In this document: positions 17,364-25,096 of the stretch, piece by piece | How the letters are laid out: each line of letters opens with the position of its first letter | Position numbering within the stretch: position 1 is the stretch's first letter | From: Methanorbis rubei | Lineage (GTDB): Archaea > Halobacteriota > Methanomicrobia > Methanomicrobiales > Methanocorpusculaceae | Length of the DNA stretch: 64,000 bases | Assembly: GCF_032714495.1 (NCBI RefSeq) | Contig: NZ_JAWDKB010000001.1 | Span: 186,001 to 250,000, forward strand | Direction: 5' to 3' | The notes under the pieces: model-generated | The model's database searches: none | What the model saw: the letters and a program-made list of their open reading frames with translations, nothing else | What the model was told of the DNA's origin: nothing | Translations under genes and position numbers: made by a program

Positions 17364-18284
17364 ATGAGCAAACTTTCCCTCCGTGCCCTTGTGCCGTATG
17401 CTGGTATGATCCTTCTGATGCTTCTCACCGGCCTGCTGTCTCTCCTGCTTATCAACCCGGTTACCGAGGCTGGTCTTGGAGCATTCGAGGATCCCGACTC
17501 GATCGCAAACCCGTTTGTGTTCCTGTTCATCATGCTTGTGTTCACTGCGCTCCTGCTTCTGCTGATCAAATGGAAAGCGCAGAGCGTCATCAGTGCAATT
17601 ATCGGCATCTGTTTAGCTCTTGTCATGTATTACGTCGTCTCATCCCTGCTTCTGATCTATACTCCGACACTTCCGGCGCTTCCGATTGCAGCAGTTGTCG
17701 CACTCATTGTGATACTGCTTTTGTGGTACCGGCCTGAGTGGTATGTGATTAATGTCGCAGGGATTTTGATCTCCGCAGGCTGTGCGGCGATTTTTGGCAT
17801 CTCGCTCTCTATCATTCCGGTTATTATCCTGCTGATTCTTCTGCTGGTCTATGATGCGATCTCAGTGCACCGGACAAAGCACATGCTCACGCTCGCGGAC
17901 GGTGTGCTTCGTCAGAAGATGCCGATCATGTTCATCATCCCCAAATCGCGCGGCTACTCATACCGCACTTCGGGTTTTTCGATCCATGATAAGAAGGAGG
18001 AACGCGGCGCTTACATGATCGGTATGGGCGATATGATTATGCCGTCGATTCTTGTTGTCTCGGCACAGGTGTATGCAGGCGGCGCGGGAGTTCTTTCCGT
18101 TGCCGGAGTCGCTCTTCCGGCACTCGGCGCTCTCATCGGCGGAATTCTTGGTCTCTCTTTCCTGATGATTCCGGTCAACACCGGCAAGCCGCAGCCCGGT
18201 CTTCCTTATATCAATGCAGGCGCGATCATCGGATTTTTAATCTGCTGCGCGATCGCCGGCTCCTGGGCATGGATAGGGTTCTAA
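17364..18284 (+). CDS. Presenilin/signal-peptide-peptidase family intramembrane protease (A22)
   Basis: A 306-residue protein with about nine hydrophobic segments. The two catalytic aspartates of the A22 family are visible: Tyr163-Asp164 in LLVYDAISVH and Asp223 in the GMGD motif (YMIGMGDMIMPS). The third conserved element, PAL in most members, appears here as QPGLPY near residue 275, with Gly in place of Ala. Archaeal homologues such as PSH cleave substrates within membranes. The natural substrate is unknown. Monocistronic, ending just before a tRNA-Gly. Confidence 0.88.
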   Translation: MSKLSLRALVPYAGMILLMLLTGLLSLLLINPVTEAGLGAFEDPDSIANPFVFLFIMLVFTALLLLLIKWKAQSVISAIIGICLALVMYYVVSSLLLIYTPTLPALPIAAVVALIVILLLWYRPEWYVINVAGILISAGCAAIFGISLSIIPVIILLILLLVYDAISVHRTKHMLTLADGVLRQKMPIMFIIPKSRGYSYRTSGFSIHDKKEERGAYMIGMGDMIMPSILVVSAQVYAGGAGVLSVAGVALPALGALIGGILGLSFLMIPVNTGKPQPGLPYINAGAIIGFLICCAIAGSWAWIGF

Positions 18285-18340
18285 CCCCTCTAAATAACAA
18301 TGTATATATGCGAATTCTGCTAATCTTATTAGGCACACAC

Positions 18341-18412
18341 GCATCGATAGTGTAGTGGTTATCACTAGGCGTTGCCAACGCCTAAACTCGGGTTCGAGTC
18401 CCGGTCGATGCA
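18341..18412 (+). tRNA. tRNA-Gly(GCC)
   Basis: 72-nt cloverleaf with acceptor stem GCATCGA/TCGATGC, anticodon loop TTGCCAA and T-loop GGTTCGAGTCC. The discriminator is A and CCA is not encoded. A TATA-like TATATA at 18303-18308 lies 33-38 bp upstream, a typical archaeal promoter, and T-runs follow. Confidence 0.95.
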
Positions 18413-18567
18413 CTTCTTTTTGCTTGAGTTTTTGTATTGTTTGTGATTTACAGCGGGAGCGTTTCTTCGTTTGGGATTTCAGCGACGAAACAGTCCTTGT
18501 GCTCCTCTCAAAATAATCTGACAAAACCGCAACAAACTATTTGTTCTCGCCCGTTGAACTCCCACAT

Positions 18568-19050
18568 ATGCAATATCGGATACTTCTCCTCCTCACGCTC
18601 GTCCTCGCCGCGTTCATGGCGGCACCCGCGTCAGCAATCGTTGCCGACTCCCTGACGATCACCGTGTTCGAAAACGGCGACGCAAATGCAGACGTCACAT
18701 ATACTCTCTCATGGCTGGAGAAGCTCGGCGTCTTAACTAAAGTTGGCGACCCTGCGATCTACATCAGAAAAGCATGCAATGACTACGGAGGAACAGCAAC
18801 GCTCATCCACTCCGACATGTCGGGTGCGTCCCTGCATCTCAGAGGATTTGCAGCTGTTGACAACACAACTTATACCACGCCCACCATCGACTTCACCGAA
18901 GCGGAACGAATTCTTCAGAACTATCCGATCATCTCCAAAATACTGGACGTTGACCTCTCGCCCACCATCACCGAGATCCGGTTCCCGGACGGTGCCGTGC
19001 TGACGTACGATGACCAACTGCTGATACCGTCCGCTGTTCACACAATTTAA
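18568..19050 (+). CDS. Secreted or membrane-anchored protein of unknown function
   Basis: A 160-residue protein beginning MQYRILLLLTLVLAAFMAAP, a clear signal segment ending near ASA-IVAD. The mature part is beta-rich (DSLTITVFENGDANADVTYTLSW-like pattern) and resembles the N-terminal part of methanogen surface proteins that have an immunoglobulin-like fold; no family is certain. I took ATG 18568 rather than the upstream TTG 18541 because the signal peptide begins there. It has no C-terminal anchor, so it may be secreted. Confidence 0.65.
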   Translation: MQYRILLLLTLVLAAFMAAPASAIVADSLTITVFENGDANADVTYTLSWLEKLGVLTKVGDPAIYIRKACNDYGGTATLIHSDMSGASLHLRGFAAVDNTTYTTPTIDFTEAERILQNYPIISKILDVDLSPTITEIRFPDGAVLTYDDQLLIPSAVHTI

Positions 19051-19070
19051 AAAAAGAGTTGTCCGTAAAT

Positions 19071-19691
19071 TTAACGGACCAGAGCTGCTGCACGCTCTGC
19101 GGCAGAGCTCACAGACTCTGACTTAATGATCTCGACTCTGCGAACCGGGAAAATCGGCTTGCATGCCTCGAGCATCTTCTTCGACAGATCGCCCTTCACC
19201 ATTGCGGTGACAAAGGTCTCAAAGTCTACTTCCTTTGCGTAGTCCTGCACAACCTTCACCATCATTGCACGGATCTCGTGAATCTGGGAAAGTCTTGCAT
19301 GATTGATCGTGAACGCCGTGATCGTCACCTGAAGCTCACGAACACTGCCGACCGGCTGGATCGTGATGGTGCTGTCAACACGGGATGCCCGTCTCTTGAC
19401 CATTGCACGGATAAAGTCCTTCGTCATCTCGTGGCCGTGGAACTGCGTATATGCTGCATCTCCTGCGACCGAGTTGATCTTAAAGGACATCTTAACATTC
19501 TGTTTGGAGTAGTCCTGGATTAACTCGCCAAGACTCGTCGACATTACACGACCCGACAGATTTGCCGTGTCAGAGGAGATGATCTCTCCGATAAACTGCT
19601 TACCGAGGAACTCCGGAGCATAGACCTTGAACCAGCTCTTTGCCTTCCATCCCTCGACTTTGCGTCCACCACTCTGCTTTTTTCTTGCCAT
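19071..19691 (-). CDS. rps1e: Ribosomal protein eS1 (S3Ae)
   Basis: A 206-residue protein starting MARKKQSGGRKVEGWKAKSW, matching small-subunit protein eS1/S3Ae. Conserved parts include WFKVYAPEFLGKQFIGE, GRVMSTSLGEL and MTKDFIRAMVKRRASRVD. The ATG at 19691 was chosen over one at 19733 because known eS1 proteins begin at this point. It is the last gene of a minus-strand cluster uS15-RecJ-like-Pcc1-eS1, an arrangement seen in other archaea. Confidence 0.95.
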   Translation of the reverse strand: MARKKQSGGRKVEGWKAKSWFKVYAPEFLGKQFIGEIISSDTANLSGRVMSTSLGELIQDYSKQNVKMSFKINSVAGDAAYTQFHGHEMTKDFIRAMVKRRASRVDSTITIQPVGSVRELQVTITAFTINHARLSQIHEIRAMMVKVVQDYAKEVDFETFVTAMVKGDLSKKMLEACKPIFPVRRVEIIKSESVSSAAERAAALVR

Positions 19692-19744
19692 GGTATCAAC
19701 CTTAATTTTTGAAATTGGATTTGTATATCTCACAAACGGCCATA

Positions 19745-19951
19745 TTAGGACAGCCGCTCCGATACAGACAGATTCACCAGATAATCGTCCACCGTCGCAA
19801 TCACCGATCTAAGTGACTTCCCTTCAATCTTTGCCACCACATAACCACCGACAGCGTCAACAGTCATGAACCCGCCGTTGTCAGGAGACAACGCTTTTGC
19901 CACATTTTCCGCGCTCGCATGCATGGACGTGATCGTTCCCGTCACATACAT
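19745..19951 (-). CDS. pcc1: Pcc1-family KEOPS subunit
   Basis: A 68-residue protein (MYVTGTITSMHASAENVAKA to VIATVDDYLVNLSV). The size, the alternating strand pattern and the characteristic RSVIATVDDYLVNLSV helix match the small dimeric Pcc1 subunit of KEOPS, which makes the t6A modification on ANN-decoding tRNAs. The start overlaps the end of the RecJ-like gene by 10 bp. A second Pcc1-like gene lies at 43924-44160, so one of the two may be the Pcc2-type paralogue; I cannot say which. Confidence 0.75.
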   Translation of the reverse strand: MYVTGTITSMHASAENVAKALSPDNGGFMTVDAVGGYVVAKIEGKSLRSVIATVDDYLVNLSVSERLS

Positions 19952-21153
19952 GCTGCCGCCTCCAGTCCAGCGAGGAACTCATCCTCGCGGTCGAGCGGAA
20001 TACTTGCGCCGGCCCGGGAGTAGTGCCCGCCGCCGGAACCGCCGCATGACTCTGCAGCAGACTTTAACATCTGTTCCAGATTCACGGCAGACCCTGCCGG
20101 GGCACGTGCTGAAACCCGGACCGACTCAGTTCCTCTGCCGATCACAAACGTTGGAACGTTCGCAGACTCGATAAGAACATCAGCAGCATCACTTGCAGAC
20201 GATGCATCGTTCACTCTCCAGATCAGCGGAGCCTCGGATATTTTCTCGGCAGACTTTACCGCATCGATGATATGGTTTCTGTGGGCGATCGCAATATTCC
20301 ATGCCTCGTCCACATAGGAGGCGTCACCGCAGCAGAGAGCGTACGCAATGCCGGACTTGCCGACTTTGCCGCACGCATCAACCACCGCGGTGAACGCATG
20401 AGCATTCTGGATAACCTCGCGCTCCAAACTCCATGATTCTCCGTAGAGATTCATCAGAGCCTGATAGGAAGCATCTGACTCAAGAGCGATCCTTGAAAGT
20501 ATGCAGGAGGTATAATCCTCGTCCGATATTTTGGACTTGCATGCAGACTCAATTGCCTCTGCTTTTTTTGTCTCGCCAGATAGATTCGGCAGAAACGGAT
20601 GCAGAGAGGTTGCAATCTGTTCTTTTGTGGATCGTCCAGGCATTAGAATGCCGCGGCCCGGATTTATCAGGTTGTTTGCCACCGCATCACCGATGATCTT
20701 TGCATTCCTTCCGGTGATGCTCTGATTGTCGCCGATGATGCCAAGCATCACAAGACCTGCGAGGTCGCGGTTGTCTCCAAGCGCGTTTGCCACCAGATAA
20801 GCACAGCCTGCGGCAGAGAGTTCGGTTTCGCCGTCCTCGCCGCAGCTGCGCGGGTTGACATGATTTTGGGAGGTGTTGTAAGGCACATGATGATCGATGA
20901 TCATCGTGCTTTCTACCAGACCGGTACAGGACGCACCAAAGTCACAGAGAAGAGAACATTCAGGGTTCTCCACGTCATCTTCGTGTATCCCCGGAAGAAT
21001 CCGGAGTTTAAACGCGATGTTTGCCCTTGTCAGGGCTATAGACATGATCGCAGCAGCAGCTATACCGTCTGCATCGTAATGGGAGTACATTTCCACGTAC
21101 TCCATGGATGCAAGGCGTTTTGCCAGGGTTTCTGCTGCGGTTTCCAGTGACAT
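19942..21153 (-). CDS. RecJ-like DHH phosphoesterase
   Basis: A 403-residue DHH-family protein. The DHH domain carries SHYDADGIAAAA (motif I, residues ~24-35), DFGAS, and IIDHH (motif III); the C-terminal DHHA1 domain has GGSGGGHYSRAGASI. Archaeal relatives act as single-strand-specific exonucleases or nanoRNases and can associate with the replisome (GAN). It sits between uS15 and Pcc1 in a conserved archaeal cluster. A second homologue of similar length lies at 50884-52281, so the two have probably divided roles. Confidence 0.88.
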   Translation of the reverse strand: MSLETAAETLAKRLASMEYVEMYSHYDADGIAAAAIMSIALTRANIAFKLRILPGIHEDDVENPECSLLCDFGASCTGLVESTMIIDHHVPYNTSQNHVNPRSCGEDGETELSAAGCAYLVANALGDNRDLAGLVMLGIIGDNQSITGRNAKIIGDAVANNLINPGRGILMPGRSTKEQIATSLHPFLPNLSGETKKAEAIESACKSKISDEDYTSCILSRIALESDASYQALMNLYGESWSLEREVIQNAHAFTAVVDACGKVGKSGIAYALCCGDASYVDEAWNIAIAHRNHIIDAVKSAEKISEAPLIWRVNDASSASDAADVLIESANVPTFVIGRGTESVRVSARAPAGSAVNLEQMLKSAAESCGGSGGGHYSRAGASIPLDREDEFLAGLEAAACM

Positions 21154-21168
21154 GAGGGGTGAGTGATT

Positions 21169-21627
21169 TTATCTGGAGAGGAGAATTTCTGCGGTCTCCG
21201 GTTTGTAGGTCCAGCCTGCCGGCAGGCGTTTGTTGCCGACATAGTATTTTACCAGTCTGCGGACTTTGGACTCGGTCAGCTGGAGCTGACGCTTGTTGTG
21301 GAGATCTTTCTTGTTCTCGCCAAGGTGCTTGCGCATCGCAAGTGCCTTGTACATCAGGTTACGAAGGTCTTCGGGGATGTCGGTGTCGAGGTCATGTTCA
21401 CGCACGATTGCGTTGACTCTCTTGCCGGTAACCAGTTTTACGTTCGGAACACCGAACTTATCTCTGAGGACGAGACCAATCTGAGCGCAGGTAAGGCCAT
21501 CCTTACGAAGCTCGACGATTTTCTTCTCGATTTCCTGTACGTCGGTGTTGGACCACTCAGGTACTTCCTGGCGGAATGGTCTGACCGAGGAGGCGATTCC
21601 TCTTCTTCTTGCATGTATGCGTGCCAT
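21169..21627 (-). CDS. rps15: Ribosomal protein uS15
   Basis: A 152-residue archaeal/eukaryotic-type S15 (MARIHARRRGIASSVRPFRQ; LTCAQIGLVLRDKFGVPNVK; LHNKRQLQLTESKVRRLVKYY). The ATG at 21627 follows an SD-like GGAGGTGA at the proper distance; a GTG at 21636 lies within that SD and is rejected. It is the first gene of the cluster with the RecJ-like, Pcc1 and eS1 genes. The upstream 290 bp is rich in hairpins. Confidence 0.96.
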   Translation of the reverse strand: MARIHARRRGIASSVRPFRQEVPEWSNTDVQEIEKKIVELRKDGLTCAQIGLVLRDKFGVPNVKLVTGKRVNAIVREHDLDTDIPEDLRNLMYKALAMRKHLGENKKDLHNKRQLQLTESKVRRLVKYYVGNKRLPAGWTYKPETAEILLSR

Positions 21628-21659
21628 TGTTTTCACCTCCGAAGAGACTGTCCACCCGT

Positions 21660-21850
21660 ACAGCGGATAACCGTTTCCTTCGCGGAATCAAATGGAAACA
21701 GCCGTAAGTCACGAAAAGAGCAGTTACATCAGTGTTTTACTAATGCGTGTCGCGTTCCCGCAGTTTCTGCGGAGCCGAACTGACTCGTCGTAATCCCAAA
21801 GCCGCAGGATTGCGGCAGTGTCGTAATGACAGACACGTCGGACTTACTTC
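21660..21850. ncRNA. Candidate structured RNA or leader upstream of uS15
   Basis: Several stems are nested in this intergenic block: GTTTCC (21673) with GGAAAC (21694); CCGCAG-TTT-CTGCGG at 21758-21772; GCCGCA-GGAT-TGCGGC at 21801-21816; and a long-range pair GTAAGTC (21704-21710) with GACTTAC (21841-21847) that would close a ~140-nt domain. On the minus strand it would be a long leader of uS15; on the plus strand an independent RNA. No known family is recognised. Confidence 0.35.
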
Positions 21851-21854
21851 AGTC

Positions 21855-21870
21855 AGCACTATAAAGTGCT
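21855..21870 (+). promoter_or_regulatory. Inverted repeat over a TATA-like box before the flavoprotein gene
   Basis: AGCACT-ATAA-AGTGCT is a perfect inverted repeat whose centre is TATA-like (CTATAAAG), 53 bp before the ATG at 21923. It could be the promoter with an overlapping operator, or a terminator hairpin for the candidate RNA. Confidence 0.4.
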
Positions 21871-21922
21871 CCTTTACTGTTAGAGAGAAGACGAGATAAG
21901 GATTGCGGGTGCATATACTTTC

Positions 21923-23146
21923 ATGTCTGGTCAGGAGTATGACTGCATTGTTGTGGGGGCAGGGCCTGCTGGCCTTTTTTGCGCGGCAAATCTTTCGCCG
22001 CTGCGGGTGCTGGTGCTGGAAAAGATGATTCTTCCAGGGCGAAAACTGCTGATTGCAGGCTCCGGCCAGTGTAATGTTACGCATGTGGGTGATGCGAGGA
22101 GTTTTGCTTCTCATTACGGGGACCATGGTGCATTTGTGAAGCCGGCGCTGATGGCGTTTCCGAGTTCTGCGACGCGGAAATATTTTGAGAGTCGCGGTGT
22201 TGAACTCATCGAGCGCGAGTCCGGCAAGGTGTTTCCTGCATCCCTTTCTGCTGATGATATCTTGGACGCGCTGCTTGATGCCTGTGATGAGGCGAATGTT
22301 GAGATTTTGAGTTCTCTGCCGGCAGAGTCGGTATCGTGCGAGAATGGCGTTTACCGAGTGAAAACCGCGCTCGGTGTTTTTTCCGCTCGTGCGGTGGTGA
22401 TTGCGACCGGTGGGAAGTCCTACCCACAGACCGGCTCTACCGGAGACGGATTTGTGTTTGCCGAGTCGTTTGGGCATACGACCATCGAGCCGCACCCGTC
22501 GCTTTCTCCGGTGTATGCTGCTGATCACCGACTTTCTGAGCTCTCCGGCATCTCGTTTGCGGACGTGAGTGTTGCAATCTGGCGGGATGGAAAAAAAATT
22601 CTGACACGTTCAGGCGATCTGCTGATTACGCGGTTCGGCTACTCAGGGCCGGTGATTTTGGATTCGTCGCGATGGATGCGGGATGGTGATTTGTTGAAAA
22701 TCGCGTTTTCTCAGAAAAAAATCGAGGAACTGGATGCGCTGATTCGTGCTGCCTGCGCAGCATCCGGAGCAAAGCAGGTCCAGAATCTTCTTTCGTTTGC
22801 AGGAGTTCCTGAACGGCTGCTGCGGCTGCTGGTGAGGGAGGCAGGAGTTCCCGATGGCACGACCGGTGGGCAGCTGACCGTTTCGATGCGTTCCATGCTT
22901 GTCAGAAATCTCACCGAGTATCCGGTGACTATTGATCATGTGGGAGATTATCGAGTCGCGATGGCAACAACCGGCGGCGTGAGTCTTGAGGAGGTTAATA
23001 AGAAAACCTGTGAGTCGAAGCTCTCGCCCGGACTTTTTTTCATCGGCGAGGTGCTCGACATCGACGGGGATACCGGCGGCTACAATATTCAGGCATGTTT
23101 TTCGACGGCATTTCTTGCATCAAAGAGGATTCGTGAGCTGCTTTGA
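21923..23146 (+). CDS. HI0933/BaiN-family FAD-dependent oxidoreductase
   Basis: A 407-residue flavoprotein. The N-terminus has the dinucleotide-binding GAGPAGLFCAANL motif and the family signature KLLIAGSGQCNVTH; VIATGGKSYPQTGSTGDGF and the C-terminal GLFFIGEVLDIDGDTGGYNI motif complete the FAD fold. This family includes BaiN-like proteins, and the substrate in archaea is unknown. It stands alone, divergent from uS15, with a possible promoter-operator at 21855-21870. Length is normal. Confidence 0.9.
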   Translation: MSGQEYDCIVVGAGPAGLFCAANLSPLRVLVLEKMILPGRKLLIAGSGQCNVTHVGDARSFASHYGDHGAFVKPALMAFPSSATRKYFESRGVELIERESGKVFPASLSADDILDALLDACDEANVEILSSLPAESVSCENGVYRVKTALGVFSARAVVIATGGKSYPQTGSTGDGFVFAESFGHTTIEPHPSLSPVYAADHRLSELSGISFADVSVAIWRDGKKILTRSGDLLITRFGYSGPVILDSSRWMRDGDLLKIAFSQKKIEELDALIRAACAASGAKQVQNLLSFAGVPERLLRLLVREAGVPDGTTGGQLTVSMRSMLVRNLTEYPVTIDHVGDYRVAMATTGGVSLEEVNKKTCESKLSPGLFFIGEVLDIDGDTGGYNIQACFSTAFLASKRIRELL

Positions 23147-23263
23147 TGCGCGAGGTCCGTTTTGCGGGTGCGAGTCATGTTGCGATGCATATTTTTCTGG
23201 CTGATTTGGATTTCAATCCATAATGTTTAAATTTGTAAACTTCCTATCTTGTTATCACGCACT

Positions 23264-23336
23264 GCCTCAGTGGCTTAGCTGGCATAGCGCGTCCTTGGTA
23301 AGGACGAGGTCGCGTGTTCAAATCACGCCTGAGGCT
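23264..23336 (+). tRNA. tRNA-Thr(GGT)
   Basis: Acceptor stem GCCTCAG/CTGAGGC, anticodon loop TTGGTAA, T-loop GTTCAAATC. Discriminator T; CCA is not encoded. A TATA-like TTTAAATTT at 23226-23234 lies 30-38 bp upstream. Followed immediately by T-runs (23335-23350) that probably terminate transcription. Confidence 0.95.
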
Positions 23337-23436
23337 TTTTTCTTTTTGTTTTGCAATTTCCGTCAATATTCTTACGTTGTTCTTCTCTTCAGGTTCTGGC
23401 AATAGCCTCTTTCAAAATTATGTAGAGCCAAATTTC

Positions 23437-23458
23437 TATATGCACATATGTGCATATA
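23437..23458 (+). promoter_or_regulatory. 22-bp perfect palindrome before the DUF5714 gene
   Basis: A perfect palindrome centred at 23447/23448 with core TGCACATATGTGCA, extended by TATA on each side. It lies 21 bp upstream of the likely ATG at 23480, where a repressor would block initiation. The regulator is unknown. Confidence 0.5.
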
Positions 23459-23479
23459 TGGCCTTATGATGAGGCGGAT

Positions 23480-24229
23480 ATGTGTCCGAACCGAACAGCG
23501 ATGACGAATACCATGCAGCATTCCCCTGAACCCGCATGTCTTGTCTGCGGTGCGCCTCTCTGTTACCGCGACACCGCGGAAGAGATGACATGCTCAGTCT
23601 GCGGCAGAAAATTTTCCAGCAATGCAAGTTGCGAGAACGGCCACTTTGTCTGCGATGCATGTCACGCGTCCCCGGCAATTTCGGCGATTCGTTCCATCTG
23701 TCTGGAAACACAATCGAAAAATCCGTTCACTGTCGCAGCAGCAATGATGCGAAGCCCGTCTGTTCACATGCACGGCCCTGAACATCACATTCTTGTTGGT
23801 GCCGCCCTTCTTGCGGCGTACCACAACGCGGGCGACCTCGTCCTTACCAAGGACGCGCTTGATGAGATGGTGCGCCGCGGCTTGATGGTGCCGGGAGGTT
23901 TCTGCGGACTTGCCGGTTCCTGCGGTGCGGCTCTGAGTGCAGGAATGTTTTACTCGATTGTGACGAAGACAAACCCTCTCAGCACTGACTCATGGTCGCT
24001 TGCGAACCAGCTTACCGCCGCATGTCTTGATGCGATAGGTAAAGCCGGCAGCCCTCGCTGCTGCAAACGTGACAGCTTCCTTGCTCTTGGGGTAACGGTT
24101 CCTTTTGTTTTACAGCATCTCGAAATAGCAATGGAGATGCCGGAGCTGTTTCACTGTGAGTTTTTCTCCCGCAACCGCGAGTGTCTGAAGGAACGTTGTC
24201 CGTATTTTCCAACAGAATTTACTCATTGA
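23480..24229 (+). CDS. DUF5714 zinc-finger protein
   Basis: About 249 residues. The N-terminal part has paired cysteines of two zinc knuckles (CLVCGAPL, CSVCGRKF), then NGHFVCDACH; the remainder contains HHILVGAALLAAYHNAG and GFCGLAGSCGAALSAG, with a C-terminal Cys-rich CLKERCPYF. This pattern matches the DUF5714 domain seen in methanogens and anaerobes, sometimes fused to methyltransferases; function unknown. Starts at 23480, 23501 and 23513 are possible; I chose 23480 because it follows a weak SD and clears the palindrome. Confidence 0.75.
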   Translation: MCPNRTAMTNTMQHSPEPACLVCGAPLCYRDTAEEMTCSVCGRKFSSNASCENGHFVCDACHASPAISAIRSICLETQSKNPFTVAAAMMRSPSVHMHGPEHHILVGAALLAAYHNAGDLVLTKDALDEMVRRGLMVPGGFCGLAGSCGAALSAGMFYSIVTKTNPLSTDSWSLANQLTAACLDAIGKAGSPRCCKRDSFLALGVTVPFVLQHLEIAMEMPELFHCEFFSRNRECLKERCPYFPTEFTH

Positions 24230-24267
24230 TGAGTTTCCATAGCCAGAACATATTTACGAGAACGAGA

Positions 24268-24282
24268 CTTACATAATGTAAG
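24268..24282 (+). promoter_or_regulatory. Inverted repeat before the ArsR-like regulator
   Basis: CTTACAT-A-ATGTAAG, 7-bp arms, ends 6 bp before the ATG at 24289 and lies about 12-20 bp downstream of a TATA-like CATATTTA (24249-24256). It is positioned as an autoregulatory operator. Confidence 0.5.
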
Positions 24283-24288
24283 CTGCAT

Positions 24289-24966
24289 ATGATGGATCAG
24301 GATGCAATAGCACATTTACTGGATATTCTCGGAAACCGGAACAGGAGGCGGATATTAGATCTTCTCAGACAGAAGCCCTGCTTCGTCACTGAGATATCCG
24401 ACCGGCTCGTTATCAACCCGAAGGCGGTTATTGAGCATCTGGCAATTATGCAGAAAGAGGATGTCATCTCCTTCTATCAGGATGAAAAACGGCGGAAGTA
24501 CTACTATCTCGTGCAGGACTTCCAGCTGTCGGTGAAGATGTCAGTCGCAGAGCAGCCGCCGCAGAGCAGGGGTGCTGTTGAAGTCAGCGAGGATGCTGAA
24601 GTCCCACCCCTCACCGACAAAATCCTCATGATCCGAAGACTCCTTGACTCCCGCGAAAAACTGATCGAACATCTTGAGGCTGTTGAGAAAGACATTGATG
24701 AGATGATGAACGATGTCATTGTCAGCGGTCGGGGAGTGTTTCAAAACAGCATCGAGTCAGAGATTCTTCTCGCACTCATCTATACCCCGCTGACCCCGAT
24801 AGAACTCGCCGACACCGTGGGCCACTCAATTCCCGAGGTGACGGGTTCACTCCGGACGCTTGCCGCAAAAGGCTACGTGGAGTCGGAGGCAGGGCGCTAC
24901 CGGATCAAAGGCACGCAAAAAACTATGGTTGTCCCAACACCACCGGCGCTTCCGATGAAACTCTGA
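24289..24966 (+). CDS. ArsR-type winged-helix transcriptional regulator
   Basis: A 225-residue protein with an N-terminal ArsR-like winged helix (LLDILGNRNRRRILDLLRQK, then TEISDRLVINPKAVIEHLAI, then a YYYLV wing), a central helical stretch likely to form a coiled coil (LLDSREKLIEHLEAVEKD), and a second winged-helix-like region near the C-terminus (LTPIELADTVGHSIPEVTGSL). This double arrangement is common in euryarchaeal regulators. A palindrome at 24268-24282 suggests autoregulation. Target genes are not evident. Confidence 0.85.
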   Translation: MMDQDAIAHLLDILGNRNRRRILDLLRQKPCFVTEISDRLVINPKAVIEHLAIMQKEDVISFYQDEKRRKYYYLVQDFQLSVKMSVAEQPPQSRGAVEVSEDAEVPPLTDKILMIRRLLDSREKLIEHLEAVEKDIDEMMNDVIVSGRGVFQNSIESEILLALIYTPLTPIELADTVGHSIPEVTGSLRTLAAKGYVESEAGRYRIKGTQKTMVVPTPPALPMKL

Positions 24967-25016
24967 TCGATGGTGGATAACCTCTATATTCCCCAACTAC
25001 AAAACAACATACTGCA

Positions 25017-25087
25017 GCGGTAATGGTCTAATGGCATGACAGGGGCTTCCCAAGCCTCTAATCCGGGTTCGATCCCCGGTTATCGCA
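25017..25087 (+). tRNA. tRNA-Gly(CCC)
   Basis: 71-nt cloverleaf: acceptor GCGGTAA/TTATCGC with one G-T pair, anticodon stem GGGGC/GCCTC around loop TTCCCAA, T-loop GGTTCGATCC. Discriminator A; CCA is not encoded. A TATA-like TATATT at 24985-24990 lies about 30 bp upstream. Confidence 0.93.
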
Positions 25088-25096
25088 TTTATTTTT

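Noticed and set aside
21740-22528. 262-residue open frame on the minus strand
   Set aside because: Lies antisense within the clear HI0933-family flavoprotein and has Arg/His-rich composition of a shadow frame.
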